The notes under the pieces are model-generated. The model was given only the letters and a program-made list of their open reading frames with translations. It had not been told where the DNA came from and made no database searches. A DNA stretch of 42,846 nt, from the NCBI GenBank assembly GCA_016210175.1, contig JACQUQ010000214.1, forward strand, positions 1 through 42,846, read 5' to 3'. Of the stretch, positions 1-7,750 are shown one piece after another (position 1 is the first letter of the stretch; every line of letters begins with the position of its first letter). The stretch is from Chloroflexota bacterium (lineage in GTDB: Bacteria; Chloroflexota; Dehalococcoidia; SHYD01; JACQUQ01). The translations under genes and the position numbers were made by a program.

Positions 1-126
1 CCGCCGAGACAAAGGAGGTGAGTCAGTAATTTCGTCCGTCAGGTGTCTCATTCCTATTGACAGGTTCCGGCCTGCTAAGGCCCACGCCGCACGAGAACGC
101 GAACTCGATGGGCGCCAATGGCACGA

Positions 127-144
127 AATCTAATCAATTAGATT
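127..144. promoter_or_regulatory. Perfect inverted repeat (AATCTAAT-CA-ATTAGATT), candidate operator
   Basis: 8-bp perfect arms with 2-nt spacer in an AT-rich stretch about 80 bp upstream of the ATPase start. Confidence 0.35.
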
Positions 145-226
145 CTACTGAAGGACGTGTTAATCTTGATATTGAAGCGTCTTATAGCACTGGGAATGAT
201 GAATAGCGAGAATAGGATGAGAGGGT

Positions 227-1954
227 ATGGCTAACCTCTTCCGCAACTCTGACTCCTTCGGCCCATCGGAATTGGACGCCGCCCCACGCCTGGGCATGGT
301 GGTGAAGGGCTCCCTCAAGAGCGGGGTGGATGTGAAGCTCGACCCCGCCGTGTCCGTGGAGGACCCGGAGGTGCAGGTGGGCCGCTACGTGGTCATCGAG
401 GGGCGGCGCCAGCGCTTTTTCGGCCTCATCACCGACGTGGCCCTGGAGGCCATTGACCCCCAGTTCGCGGTCACGCCCCCGGACACCGGCGATGACTTCA
501 TCGCCGAGGTGCTCCAGGGCACCGCTACCTACGGCACCCTCCACGTGCTGCCCAGCCTCACCGTCCCCCGCACGGCGGTGCGCGGGCTGGAGGGCGCCGC
601 GCCGCAGCCTGTCAAGACGGTCCCCAGCCACTACGCCGCCGTCCATGAGGCGTCCGAGGCCGACATTGCCCTGATCTTCGGGGAGGAGGGCGCCACCAAC
701 TTCTTCGTGGGCTCGCCCCCCGACATGGAGAGCAAGGTCTGCCTGGACCTCAAGACCTTCATTACCCGCTCCAACGGCGTCTTCGGCAAGAGTGGCACCG
801 GCAAGACCTTCCTCACCCGCCTGCTCCTGCTGGGGCTGGTCCAGGCCGGGAGCCAGTCTGACGCCCGCAACGTCAACCTGGTCTTCGACATGCACAGCGA
901 GTACGGCTGGAAGGGCTACAGCGAGTCGGCCCCCGGCCGGGAGGTCAAGGGCCTCAAGCAGATCCCCGGCTTCGGCCCGCGGGTGGCCATCTTCAGCCTG
1001 GACGAGGAGAGCAGCCGCCGCCGGGGGGCCAGCCCGGACCACGTGGTGCGCATCGGCTACGATGAAGTGACCCCCGAGGACCTGCTGCTGCTGCGGGAGC
1101 CACTGAACCTCCATGAGCGCGGCCTGGACGCCGCCCACGAGATGCATGACCTGTTCGGCAAGGGCTGGCTCTCCTCCTTCCTGGAGACGCCCACCAGGGA
1201 GATCAAGGAGGCGTTGGAGGCAAAGGGCGGCTCGGAGTTCCATCCCGGCAGCCTGTCGGCCCTCAAGACCAGCCTCCAGCGGCTGAGGCGCTTCCGCTTC
1301 ATGGTCGAGCCGGGCGCGGTGGAGCAGGCGGTCCGGAAGGGGTCGGTGCAGGCCATCCTGGACTACCTGGAGAGCGGCCGCCACGTGATCCTGGAGTTCG
1401 GGCGCTACGGGAGCGACCCCACGGCCTACGTGCTGGTCGCCAACCTGCTGACCCGCCGCATCCACGAGCGCTGGGTCGAGCTTACCGAGAAGGCGCTGGG
1501 CGACCCGGTGCAGATGCCCCCGACCCTGGTCATCACCATCGAGGAGGCCCACAAGTTCCTGAGCCGGGAGGTGGCCCCACAGACCATCTTCGGCAACATC
1601 GCCCGCGAAATGCGCAAGTACAACGTGACCCTGCGGGTGGTGGACCAGCGCCCCAGCGGCATCGACGACGAGATCCTGTCCCAACTGGGGACCAAGCTGT
1701 GCTGCCTGCTGGACAACGAGCGGGACGTGGACAGCGTGCTGGCAGGGGTGGCCGGGCGCAGCGAGCTACGGGAGGTGCTGGCCCACCTGGAGAGCAAGCA
1801 GCAGGCCCTCATCTTCGGCCACGCGGTGCCCATGCCCGTGGTGGTCAGGGTGCGCGACTACGGCACCGAGCAGTCCTATGCGGCCTTCGGCGAGGGCAGC
1901 CGGGGCGGGCTGGACCGGGAGGCCCTGCGCCGGGCCATGTGGGAGGACACCTAA
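227..1954 (+). CDS. ATP-binding protein, HerA/DUF87-like P-loop ATPase
   Basis: Walker A GVFGKSGTGKTFLTRLLLLGL, Walker B TLVITIEEAHKFLS; HerA/DUF87-like organisation. Confidence 0.85.
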   Translation: MANLFRNSDSFGPSELDAAPRLGMVVKGSLKSGVDVKLDPAVSVEDPEVQVGRYVVIEGRRQRFFGLITDVALEAIDPQFAVTPPDTGDDFIAEVLQGTATYGTLHVLPSLTVPRTAVRGLEGAAPQPVKTVPSHYAAVHEASEADIALIFGEEGATNFFVGSPPDMESKVCLDLKTFITRSNGVFGKSGTGKTFLTRLLLLGLVQAGSQSDARNVNLVFDMHSEYGWKGYSESAPGREVKGLKQIPGFGPRVAIFSLDEESSRRRGASPDHVVRIGYDEVTPEDLLLLREPLNLHERGLDAAHEMHDLFGKGWLSSFLETPTREIKEALEAKGGSEFHPGSLSALKTSLQRLRRFRFMVEPGAVEQAVRKGSVQAILDYLESGRHVILEFGRYGSDPTAYVLVANLLTRRIHERWVELTEKALGDPVQMPPTLVITIEEAHKFLSREVAPQTIFGNIAREMRKYNVTLRVVDQRPSGIDDEILSQLGTKLCCLLDNERDVDSVLAGVAGRSELREVLAHLESKQQALIFGHAVPMPVVVRVRDYGTEQSYAAFGEGSRGGLDREALRRAMWEDT

Positions 1955-1969
1955 CGGGAGTTACCATCT

Positions 1970-2051
1970 CACCACAGAGAACACCGAGCACACAGAGAGG
2001 GGGAAAAGAAAGAAGACAAGTATCTCTGTGCGCTCTGTGTGCTCCGTGGTG
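1970..2051. repeat. Intergenic inverted repeat (CACCACAGAG... / ...CTCCGTGGTG)
   Basis: 29-nt arms 1970-1998 and 2023-2051 complementary at 25/29 positions; related single arm at 22060-22081. Confidence 0.8.
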
Positions 2052-2070
2052 AATTGCGAAGGAGGGAAGA

Positions 2071-3285
2071 ATGGGCGCGCCCCTGGCGGGCATTCGGGTG
2101 CTGGAAGTAGCCAACTGGTTGGCGGTGCCGGCGGCCGGGGCGCTGCTGGCCGACCTGGGCGCCGAGGTGGTGAAGGTCGAGCCGCCCGGCGGCGACCCCT
2201 GGCGGGCCTTCCAGTGGCGGTCGCAGGGCCTGGCGACGGAGTTCCCTGGCAACCCCGCCTTTGAGGTGGACAACCGCGGCAAGCGCAGCGTCGCCATCAA
2301 CCTGGACCGGCCCGAGGGCCGGGAGGCGGTGCTACGCCTGGCGGAGCGGGCCGATATCTTCCTCACCAACCTGGTCCCGGCTCGGCGCGAACGCTACGGC
2401 CTGACCTACACCGACCTGGCACCCCGCAACCCGCGCCTTATCTCCCTGGGCTTCAGCGGCTACGGCACAACCGGCCCCGACCGGGACCGGCTAGGCTTCG
2501 ACTACGCCGCCTTCTGGGCGCGCTCCGGCATCATGTCCCTGGTGGGCGAGCCCGGTGGCCCGCCCGCGCTCCAGCGCACCGGTATGGGCGACCACAGCAC
2601 CGCGCCCCTGCTGCTGGCGGGGGTGCTGGCCGCCCTCTACGAGCGAGAGCGATCGGGCCAGGGCCAGGAGGTCAGCGGCTCGCTGCTGAACACCGGGCTG
2701 TGGGTGCTGGCCTCGGATCTCCAGGCCGCGCTGGTGGCCCGCCAGGAACCGCGCCGCACGCCCCGCACCGCCGCGCCCAACCCTATCTGGAACACCTACC
2801 AGGCGGGCGACGGCAAGTGGTTCCTGCTGGTGATGCCCACGCCCGACCCCTACTGGCCGCGGGTCTGCGCGGCCATCGGGCGGCCCGACCTGGCCGAGGA
2901 CCCCCGGTACGCCACCCTGGAGGGGCGCATGGCCCACTGCCGGGATCTGGTCGCCATCCTGGACGCGGCCTTTGCCACCGCATCCCGTGAGGAATGGGGG
3001 CGGCGGCTGGACGCCCACGGGGCCATCTGGGCGCCGGCGCAGGGGCTGAGCGAGGTCATGGAGGACCCCCAGGTGCGGGCCAACGCCTACCTGACGACGG
3101 TAGAGCACCCGGCCTACGGGCCGTATGAGACCATCGACACGCCCCTGAAGTTCGGGCGCAGCGAGGTGGGTGCACGGGGAGCCGCCCCGGAGCCCGGCCA
3201 GCACACCGAAGAGGTCCTGCGGGAGGCTGGCTACACCTGGGAGGACCTGGCCCGCCTGCGGGACGCGGGCGCCATCGGGCCGTAA
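2071..3285 (+). CDS. CaiB/BaiF family (type III) CoA-transferase
   Basis: GAPLAGIRVLEVANWLAVPAAGALLADLGAEVVKVEPPGGDP N-terminus; DNRGKRSVAINL and GMGDHSTA motifs; SD GGAGGG upstream. Confidence 0.9.
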   Translation: MGAPLAGIRVLEVANWLAVPAAGALLADLGAEVVKVEPPGGDPWRAFQWRSQGLATEFPGNPAFEVDNRGKRSVAINLDRPEGREAVLRLAERADIFLTNLVPARRERYGLTYTDLAPRNPRLISLGFSGYGTTGPDRDRLGFDYAAFWARSGIMSLVGEPGGPPALQRTGMGDHSTAPLLLAGVLAALYERERSGQGQEVSGSLLNTGLWVLASDLQAALVARQEPRRTPRTAAPNPIWNTYQAGDGKWFLLVMPTPDPYWPRVCAAIGRPDLAEDPRYATLEGRMAHCRDLVAILDAAFATASREEWGRRLDAHGAIWAPAQGLSEVMEDPQVRANAYLTTVEHPAYGPYETIDTPLKFGRSEVGARGAAPEPGQHTEEVLREAGYTWEDLARLRDAGAIGP

Positions 3286-3316
3286 TCGGTCCGTAACCGG
3301 GACGGAAGGTGCCCCC

Positions 3317-4480
3317 ATGCGATGGGTACGTCTCTGGCACCTGGTCATTGTCCTCCTGCTGGCGCTCACGCCGACGCCGGCGCGTGCGGCAGAACCCCGT
3401 TTCGATGGCGAGGTCATCGTCGGGCCGGGGGAGATCATCGAAGACGATCTCTACGCGTTCGGCGGAACCGTGACGATCCAGGGCACGGTGATGGGTGACG
3501 TTATCGCTTTTGGCGGCAGCGTTTCTGTGGCTGGCCCAGTCACCGGTGACGTCATCATTGCCGGCGGGAATACGACGATTTCCGGTGAGGTTGGCGGCAG
3601 TGTCCGCGCGGCCGGTGGGGATCTGGTCATTACCGGACCGGTGGGGGAAGATGTGCTGGTGGGCGCAGGCACCCTGAGCATCGGCCCGGATGCCCGGATC
3701 GGGCGTGACCTGCTGGTAGGGTCCGGCTCGGCGACGGTCGCCGGGCAGGTGGGACGGAACGTCCTGGCTGGGGCCGGCGATCTTACCCTGGCGGGAACGG
3801 TGGACGGCAACGTCCGGGCCGCGGTGGAGACGCTCCGGGTCATGCCGAGCGCGGTCATCGGGGGCAACCTCGCCTATACCAGCGAGCGGGAGGCCGAGAT
3901 CGCGCCGGGGGCAACGGTCCGGGGAACCGTCGAGCGGCAGGAGCCGGAGCGAGCGCCGGCGGAACGCGACCCGCTGGCCCGCGCCCGCGACCAGGCGCTC
4001 GGCTGGCTGCGGACCCTCGTCGGGATGTTTGCCCTGGGCGCGCTGTTTGTCCTGCTGGTGCCCGGCTTCAGCCGCCGCACGGCGGACACCCTGGGCAGGT
4101 CGCCGTGGGCGAGCCTTGGCCTGGGGGTGGCGTTGCTCCTCACCGTCCCGCTCGCGGCCCTCCTCCTGTTCCTCATCGGGCTGGTGGTTGGCGGCTGGTG
4201 GCTCGGCATCATCACCCTCGCCCTCTATGGGATCGGCCTCGCCTTGAGCTATGCCATGACCGGGCTCTTCGTCGGTCGCTGGCTCCTGGTGCGGGCGGGA
4301 CGGACCGGGGTACACCTCGTCTGGGCGCTGCTGCTGGGGCTGATCCTCCTCACGCTGGCCGGTCTGCTACCGTTCGTCGGTGGCGTCATCGTCCTCCTCG
4401 CCGTGCTTTTCGGGCTGGGCGCCCTGGTCCTGGCCGGAGCCCGCGCTCGGCAGATGGCCGCGCCCGCCGCCAGCGTGTGA
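3317..4480 (+). CDS. Secreted/membrane bactofilin-like (polymer-forming) repeat protein with C-terminal TM segments
   Basis: Start refined to MRWVRLWHLV signal peptide; beta-helix-like repeats GTVTIQGTVMGDVIAFGGSVSVAGPVTGDVIIAGG; hydrophobic C-terminal segments. Confidence 0.75.
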   Translation: MRWVRLWHLVIVLLLALTPTPARAAEPRFDGEVIVGPGEIIEDDLYAFGGTVTIQGTVMGDVIAFGGSVSVAGPVTGDVIIAGGNTTISGEVGGSVRAAGGDLVITGPVGEDVLVGAGTLSIGPDARIGRDLLVGSGSATVAGQVGRNVLAGAGDLTLAGTVDGNVRAAVETLRVMPSAVIGGNLAYTSEREAEIAPGATVRGTVERQEPERAPAERDPLARARDQALGWLRTLVGMFALGALFVLLVPGFSRRTADTLGRSPWASLGLGVALLLTVPLAALLLFLIGLVVGGWWLGIITLALYGIGLALSYAMTGLFVGRWLLVRAGRTGVHLVWALLLGLILLTLAGLLPFVGGVIVLLAVLFGLGALVLAGARARQMAAPAASV

Positions 4481-4552
4481 CCCGCGCTGAGGAAATGGAG
4501 CGCTACGGCGTCGCCGGACCGCGCAGATCCAGCGTCGTCCAGGACCCCATCC

Positions 4553-4664
4553 CTAGTGCTCTGTCAATCCTGTTTTGATGGGTTCCATCCCGCCGCCCTG
4601 AAGGGCGGGCCCGCCGTTCACGGCGGCAGTCGCACCCATCAGTTTATGCCTGACAGAGCACTAG
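4553..4664. mobile_element. MITE-like palindromic element, copy A (112 bp)
   Basis: Terminal inverted repeats CTAGTGCTCTGTCA plus GATGGGT; internal hairpins CCGCCC-TGAA-GGGCGG and CCGCCG-TTCA-CGGCGG; 108/112 identical to 42735-42846. Confidence 0.8.
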
Positions 4665-4768
4665 TGCAGGATTAGGAAACGTTTTCGGCATGGGCAACCG
4701 GTAGGGGCGCATGGCCTTGCGCCCCTACCACCGCACGATTCCCAATGACCTCCCCTGATCCTGCACTA
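4662..4768. mobile_element. Second MITE-like element with TIR TAGTGCAGGATTAGG and central hairpin
   Basis: Ends TAGTGCAGGATTAGG / CCTGATCCTGCACTA match 14/15; central 12-bp perfect hairpin GGTAGGGGCGCA-TGGCCT-TGCGCCCCTACC (4700-4729); single copy in window. Confidence 0.6.
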
Positions 4769-4818
4769 TGGCGTAGGGTCTGGCCTGCGGGGCGGGGACG
4801 CCACGGGCCGCAGGGGGC

Positions 4819-4867
4819 GGAACGCGGGGAGGGACGGCTTTGCGCGTCCGTCCCTCCCCGCCGTTCC
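4819..4867. repeat. Long hairpin, possible terminator for the minus-strand gene ending at 4884
   Basis: GCGGGGAGGGACGG-CTTTGCGCGT-CCGTCCCTCCCCGC, 14-bp perfect stem extended by GGAAC/CGTTCC with a 1-nt bulge. Confidence 0.6.
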
Positions 4868-4883
4868 TGCGTCGTGCCGGCAG

Positions 4884-5165
4884 TTAGCTGCCGGTCGCCC
4901 GCCACGGCTCGGTGGCGCCGGGCTGCATTTCCCGCGAAGGTCGCAGCAGCTTGTTGAACATCCCGAAGCTGATGAGGGTAGGCGCCCACAGGCCCACGAA
5001 CACCGACTCCCAGCGTCGGCCCATGAGGAAGAGCCAGGCAGAGGTCAGGACCGAGGCAGCCATCGCCCAGAAATAGACGTTGGTAGGGACCTCCTCCAGT
5101 TGCTGCATGGCCTGCCGGCCCTGCTCCATCGCCTGCCTACCCATCTGGCCGGGTTGCGTGGTCAT
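4884..5165 (-). CDS. Small conserved-type membrane protein (93 aa)
   Basis: Two hydrophobic segments (VYFWAMAASVLTSAWLFLM; WESVFVGLWAPTLISFGMF); good RBS context (aaggaggata upstream). Confidence 0.7.
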   Translation of the reverse strand: MTTQPGQMGRQAMEQGRQAMQQLEEVPTNVYFWAMAASVLTSAWLFLMGRRWESVFVGLWAPTLISFGMFNKLLRPSREMQPGATEPWRATGS

Positions 5166-5301
5166 GGGGGAATATCCTCCTTGAGCGATCGCGCGACGCT
5201 CGAAAGGAGCGTCCTCCCAGGATCAAACGTTCCCCGCCTTCCGTCCGGCTAAGCCCACGCAGCCTTCCGCCCGGCGGCTGACGGCGGGGCGCTGTCCCCC
5301 G

Positions 5302-6798
5302 CTACAGCGCAGCCAGTCCCTTCAGCTCCAGGGTGGTCACCGCTCCCGTCGCCAGGTCGGCCACCCGGATGGCGTGGTTGTTGGTGTCGGCGATGTAGAC
5401 CTTGCCCGCGGCGATGGACAGGCCACCCGGCTCGTAGAAGAGCGCCGCCGCGCCCGGCCCGTCCCGGTGGCCCGGCTCGCCCTGCCCCAGCCAGGTCGTC
5501 ACGGCACGCGTCTGGGGGTCGGCCCGCTTGATCTTGTTATTGTAGCTGTCGGCCACGTAGAGCACGCCCTCGTGGGAGCACACGCCCAGGGGGTGCTGGA
5601 GCCGCACCGCCTCGCCCACGCCATCCACGTCCCCGAACTCAAAGAGGCCCTGCCCCACGATGGTCTGCACCCGACGGGGCGCGCCCGTAAGGTCGGCGGT
5701 GCGCAGGGCGCTGGTCTCACTGTCGGCGACGTAGAGCCGGGTCCCATCACTGGTGAGGCCGCTGGGCTGGGCCAGCCACGCCTGGCTCAGGGGGCCGTCC
5801 CGCAGCCCCTCGTGGCCGCTCCCGGCGTAGGGCTGCGCCACCCCGGTCCGCGGGTCCAGGCTCCAGAGCTGATGGCAGCCCGCCATCGCAATCAGCAGGA
5901 TACCCTCGTGCAGCACCAGGTCCCAGGGAGAGTTGAGGGCCGTCTCCCGGTCCGGTCCTCCCTGGGGTACCCCCATCGCCTGTTCGCCGGTCCCGGCCAG
6001 GGTAGCCACTGTCCCGTCCCGCAGGTCCACACGGCGGATGGCGTGGTTCTCGGTGTCGGCCACATAGAGGAGATCCCCGTCCAGGGCCACCCCCTGGGGC
6101 CGGTTGAACTGGGCCTCCGCCGGAGGGCCGTCCCGCAGCCCGATCTGGCCGCTCCCGATCACCCGGCGTATGGTCCCGTCCAGCCCGGCCACCAGGATGC
6201 GGTCGTGGTTGGAGTCCACGATGAACAGCCGGTCCGAGGCGGCGTCGGCCAGCACCTTGCCGGGGAAGGACAGGTCCGTGGGGCGCTCCTGCTCGGGCCG
6301 GAAGCGGAGGGGCGTGCGGTCCAGCAGCCCCATCGCATCGAACTGCGCCACCATCTCCCCAACGAGTTGCTCCAGGGTCTCGTACGGGACTTCCCCTTCC
6401 AGCTTCCCGATGACCTTCCCTTGGGGGTCAATGAACATCAGCGTCGGCCAGGCCCGCACCGCGTACTCCTGCCAGATGCGGAAATCGCGATCGTTGACCA
6501 CGGGGTGGTCCACCTGGTAGCGCAGGACCGCCTTGCGCACGTTCTGGGTGGCGTGCTCCGACGGGAACTTGGCCGAGTGGACGCCCACCACCACCAGCTC
6601 CTGGTGGTAGCGCCGTTCCAGCTTCCGCAACTGCGGAAGGAGGTGCATGCAGTTGATTCAGCAGTAGGTCCAGAAGTCGAGCGCGACCGCTTTGCCTCGG
6701 AGCTCTTTGATGCTGAGCGGATGGTCGGTGTTCAGCCAGTCCAGCCCCGGCGGAAAGTCCGGGGCGTTGACGGTGCCGAGGTAGGAACGGTTGGGCAT
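5302..6798 (-). CDS. Candidate selenoprotein: thioredoxin-like domain + NHL repeats (NHLRC2-like), Sec encoded by in-frame UGA at 6658-6660
   Basis: Two abutting same-frame ORFs (6661-6798 MPNRSY...ALDFWTYC and 5302-6657 [14 protein letters not shown]...) separated only by TGA; family motif expected as WTYCCINCMH; SD AAGGGAG upstream of ATG at 6798; hairpin just downstream of the TGA. Confidence 0.75.
6622..6639 (-). promoter_or_regulatory. Candidate bacterial SECIS stem-loop
   Basis: Minus-strand CTTCCGC-AGTT-GCGGAAG, 7-bp perfect stem (8 if A-T closes), loop 26-29 nt after the UGA, G at loop position 2. Confidence 0.55.
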
Positions 6799-7072
6799 GC
6801 GGGTCTCCCTTTCCGGCGCGGCCCCGCACGCTGGCCGGGCGCCGACCACTGCCGCGGGCGCACTGACGCTCTCTCTGGATTGTGCCGCCTTTTGCCCTGG
6901 ATGTCCAACGGTATCCAGGCCCAGAAACCGATCAGGACGGCGAGGCTCCCGCTGATCCATTCATAGACAAATATTGGAAGAGGCCGTACACTACCTGATA
7001 ATGGACGGGACGTAGTCCTGGACTCCGTATGAATTGCACGAGGGGAATGGGCGTGCTGGCGCGCCATACTAC

Positions 7073-7744
7073 ATGAACGAGCGCATGATAACCCGTATTG
7101 GCATTATTTCGGATACCCACATCCCGGAGGCGGGCGCGGCGCTGCCGGATCCCCTATGGGAGGCCTTCGCCGGAGTCGATCTGATCCTCCATGCCGGGGA
7201 TATCCACGACCTGAAGGTGCTGGACTGGCTGGAGCGCGTGGCGCCGGTGCGGGGCGTGCGCGGCAACGGCGAGGACGGCAGCGGCGGGCGCGCCCGGCAG
7301 CCCGACGATCACCGCCTCAAGCGCGCCGACGTGCTCACCATCAACGGCATCCGCATCGGCGTGGTCCACGATGTGCCCCTGCCAGAGGTCCCGCCCGACT
7401 GGACGCTGGAGTGCACGGTGCAGCGGGAGTTTGGCGGGCCGGTGGACGTCATCGTGTGCGGCCACACCCATATCGAAGGGATCGCCACGGTCAAGGGCAT
7501 CATGATCGTGAACCCCGGCAGTCCTACCCTGCCCCACAACCTGGCGCCCCGCTACGGCACCGTCGGCATCCTGGACATCGCAGGCGGGAACGTCACGGCC
7601 CGCATCGTCCCGCTGTGGGACTTGGGCTACGATGGGTACGCCTCCGGGAGCACGCCGGTCCCCCCCGGCCTCACCGCGCAGGTGTGGCGTGGCAGCGGCC
7701 CCTGGTGGGGCCAGTGGTCCCGCAAGCTGAGTGCTGAGTGCTGA
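7073..7744 (+). CDS. Metallophosphoesterase (YfcE/MJ0936-type phosphodiesterase)
   Basis: IGIISDTHIP, LILHAGDI, VRGNGED, HDVPLP, VIVCGHTH motifs; start at 7073 or 7085. Confidence 0.85.
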   Translation: MNERMITRIGIISDTHIPEAGAALPDPLWEAFAGVDLILHAGDIHDLKVLDWLERVAPVRGVRGNGEDGSGGRARQPDDHRLKRADVLTINGIRIGVVHDVPLPEVPPDWTLECTVQREFGGPVDVIVCGHTHIEGIATVKGIMIVNPGSPTLPHNLAPRYGTVGILDIAGGNVTARIVPLWDLGYDGYASGSTPVPPGLTAQVWRGSGPWWGQWSRKLSAEC

Positions 7745-7750
7745 GTATCC

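Noticed and set aside
182-1684. 500-aa minus-strand ORF over the HerA-like ATPase gene
   Set aside because: Antisense to a well-supported CDS; composition (H/A/G/L-rich, no motifs) typical of spurious high-GC ORFs.
5374-6966. 530-aa plus-strand ORF opposite the NHL-repeat gene
   Set aside because: Antisense artefact; the opposite strand carries clear thioredoxin-like and NHL motifs.
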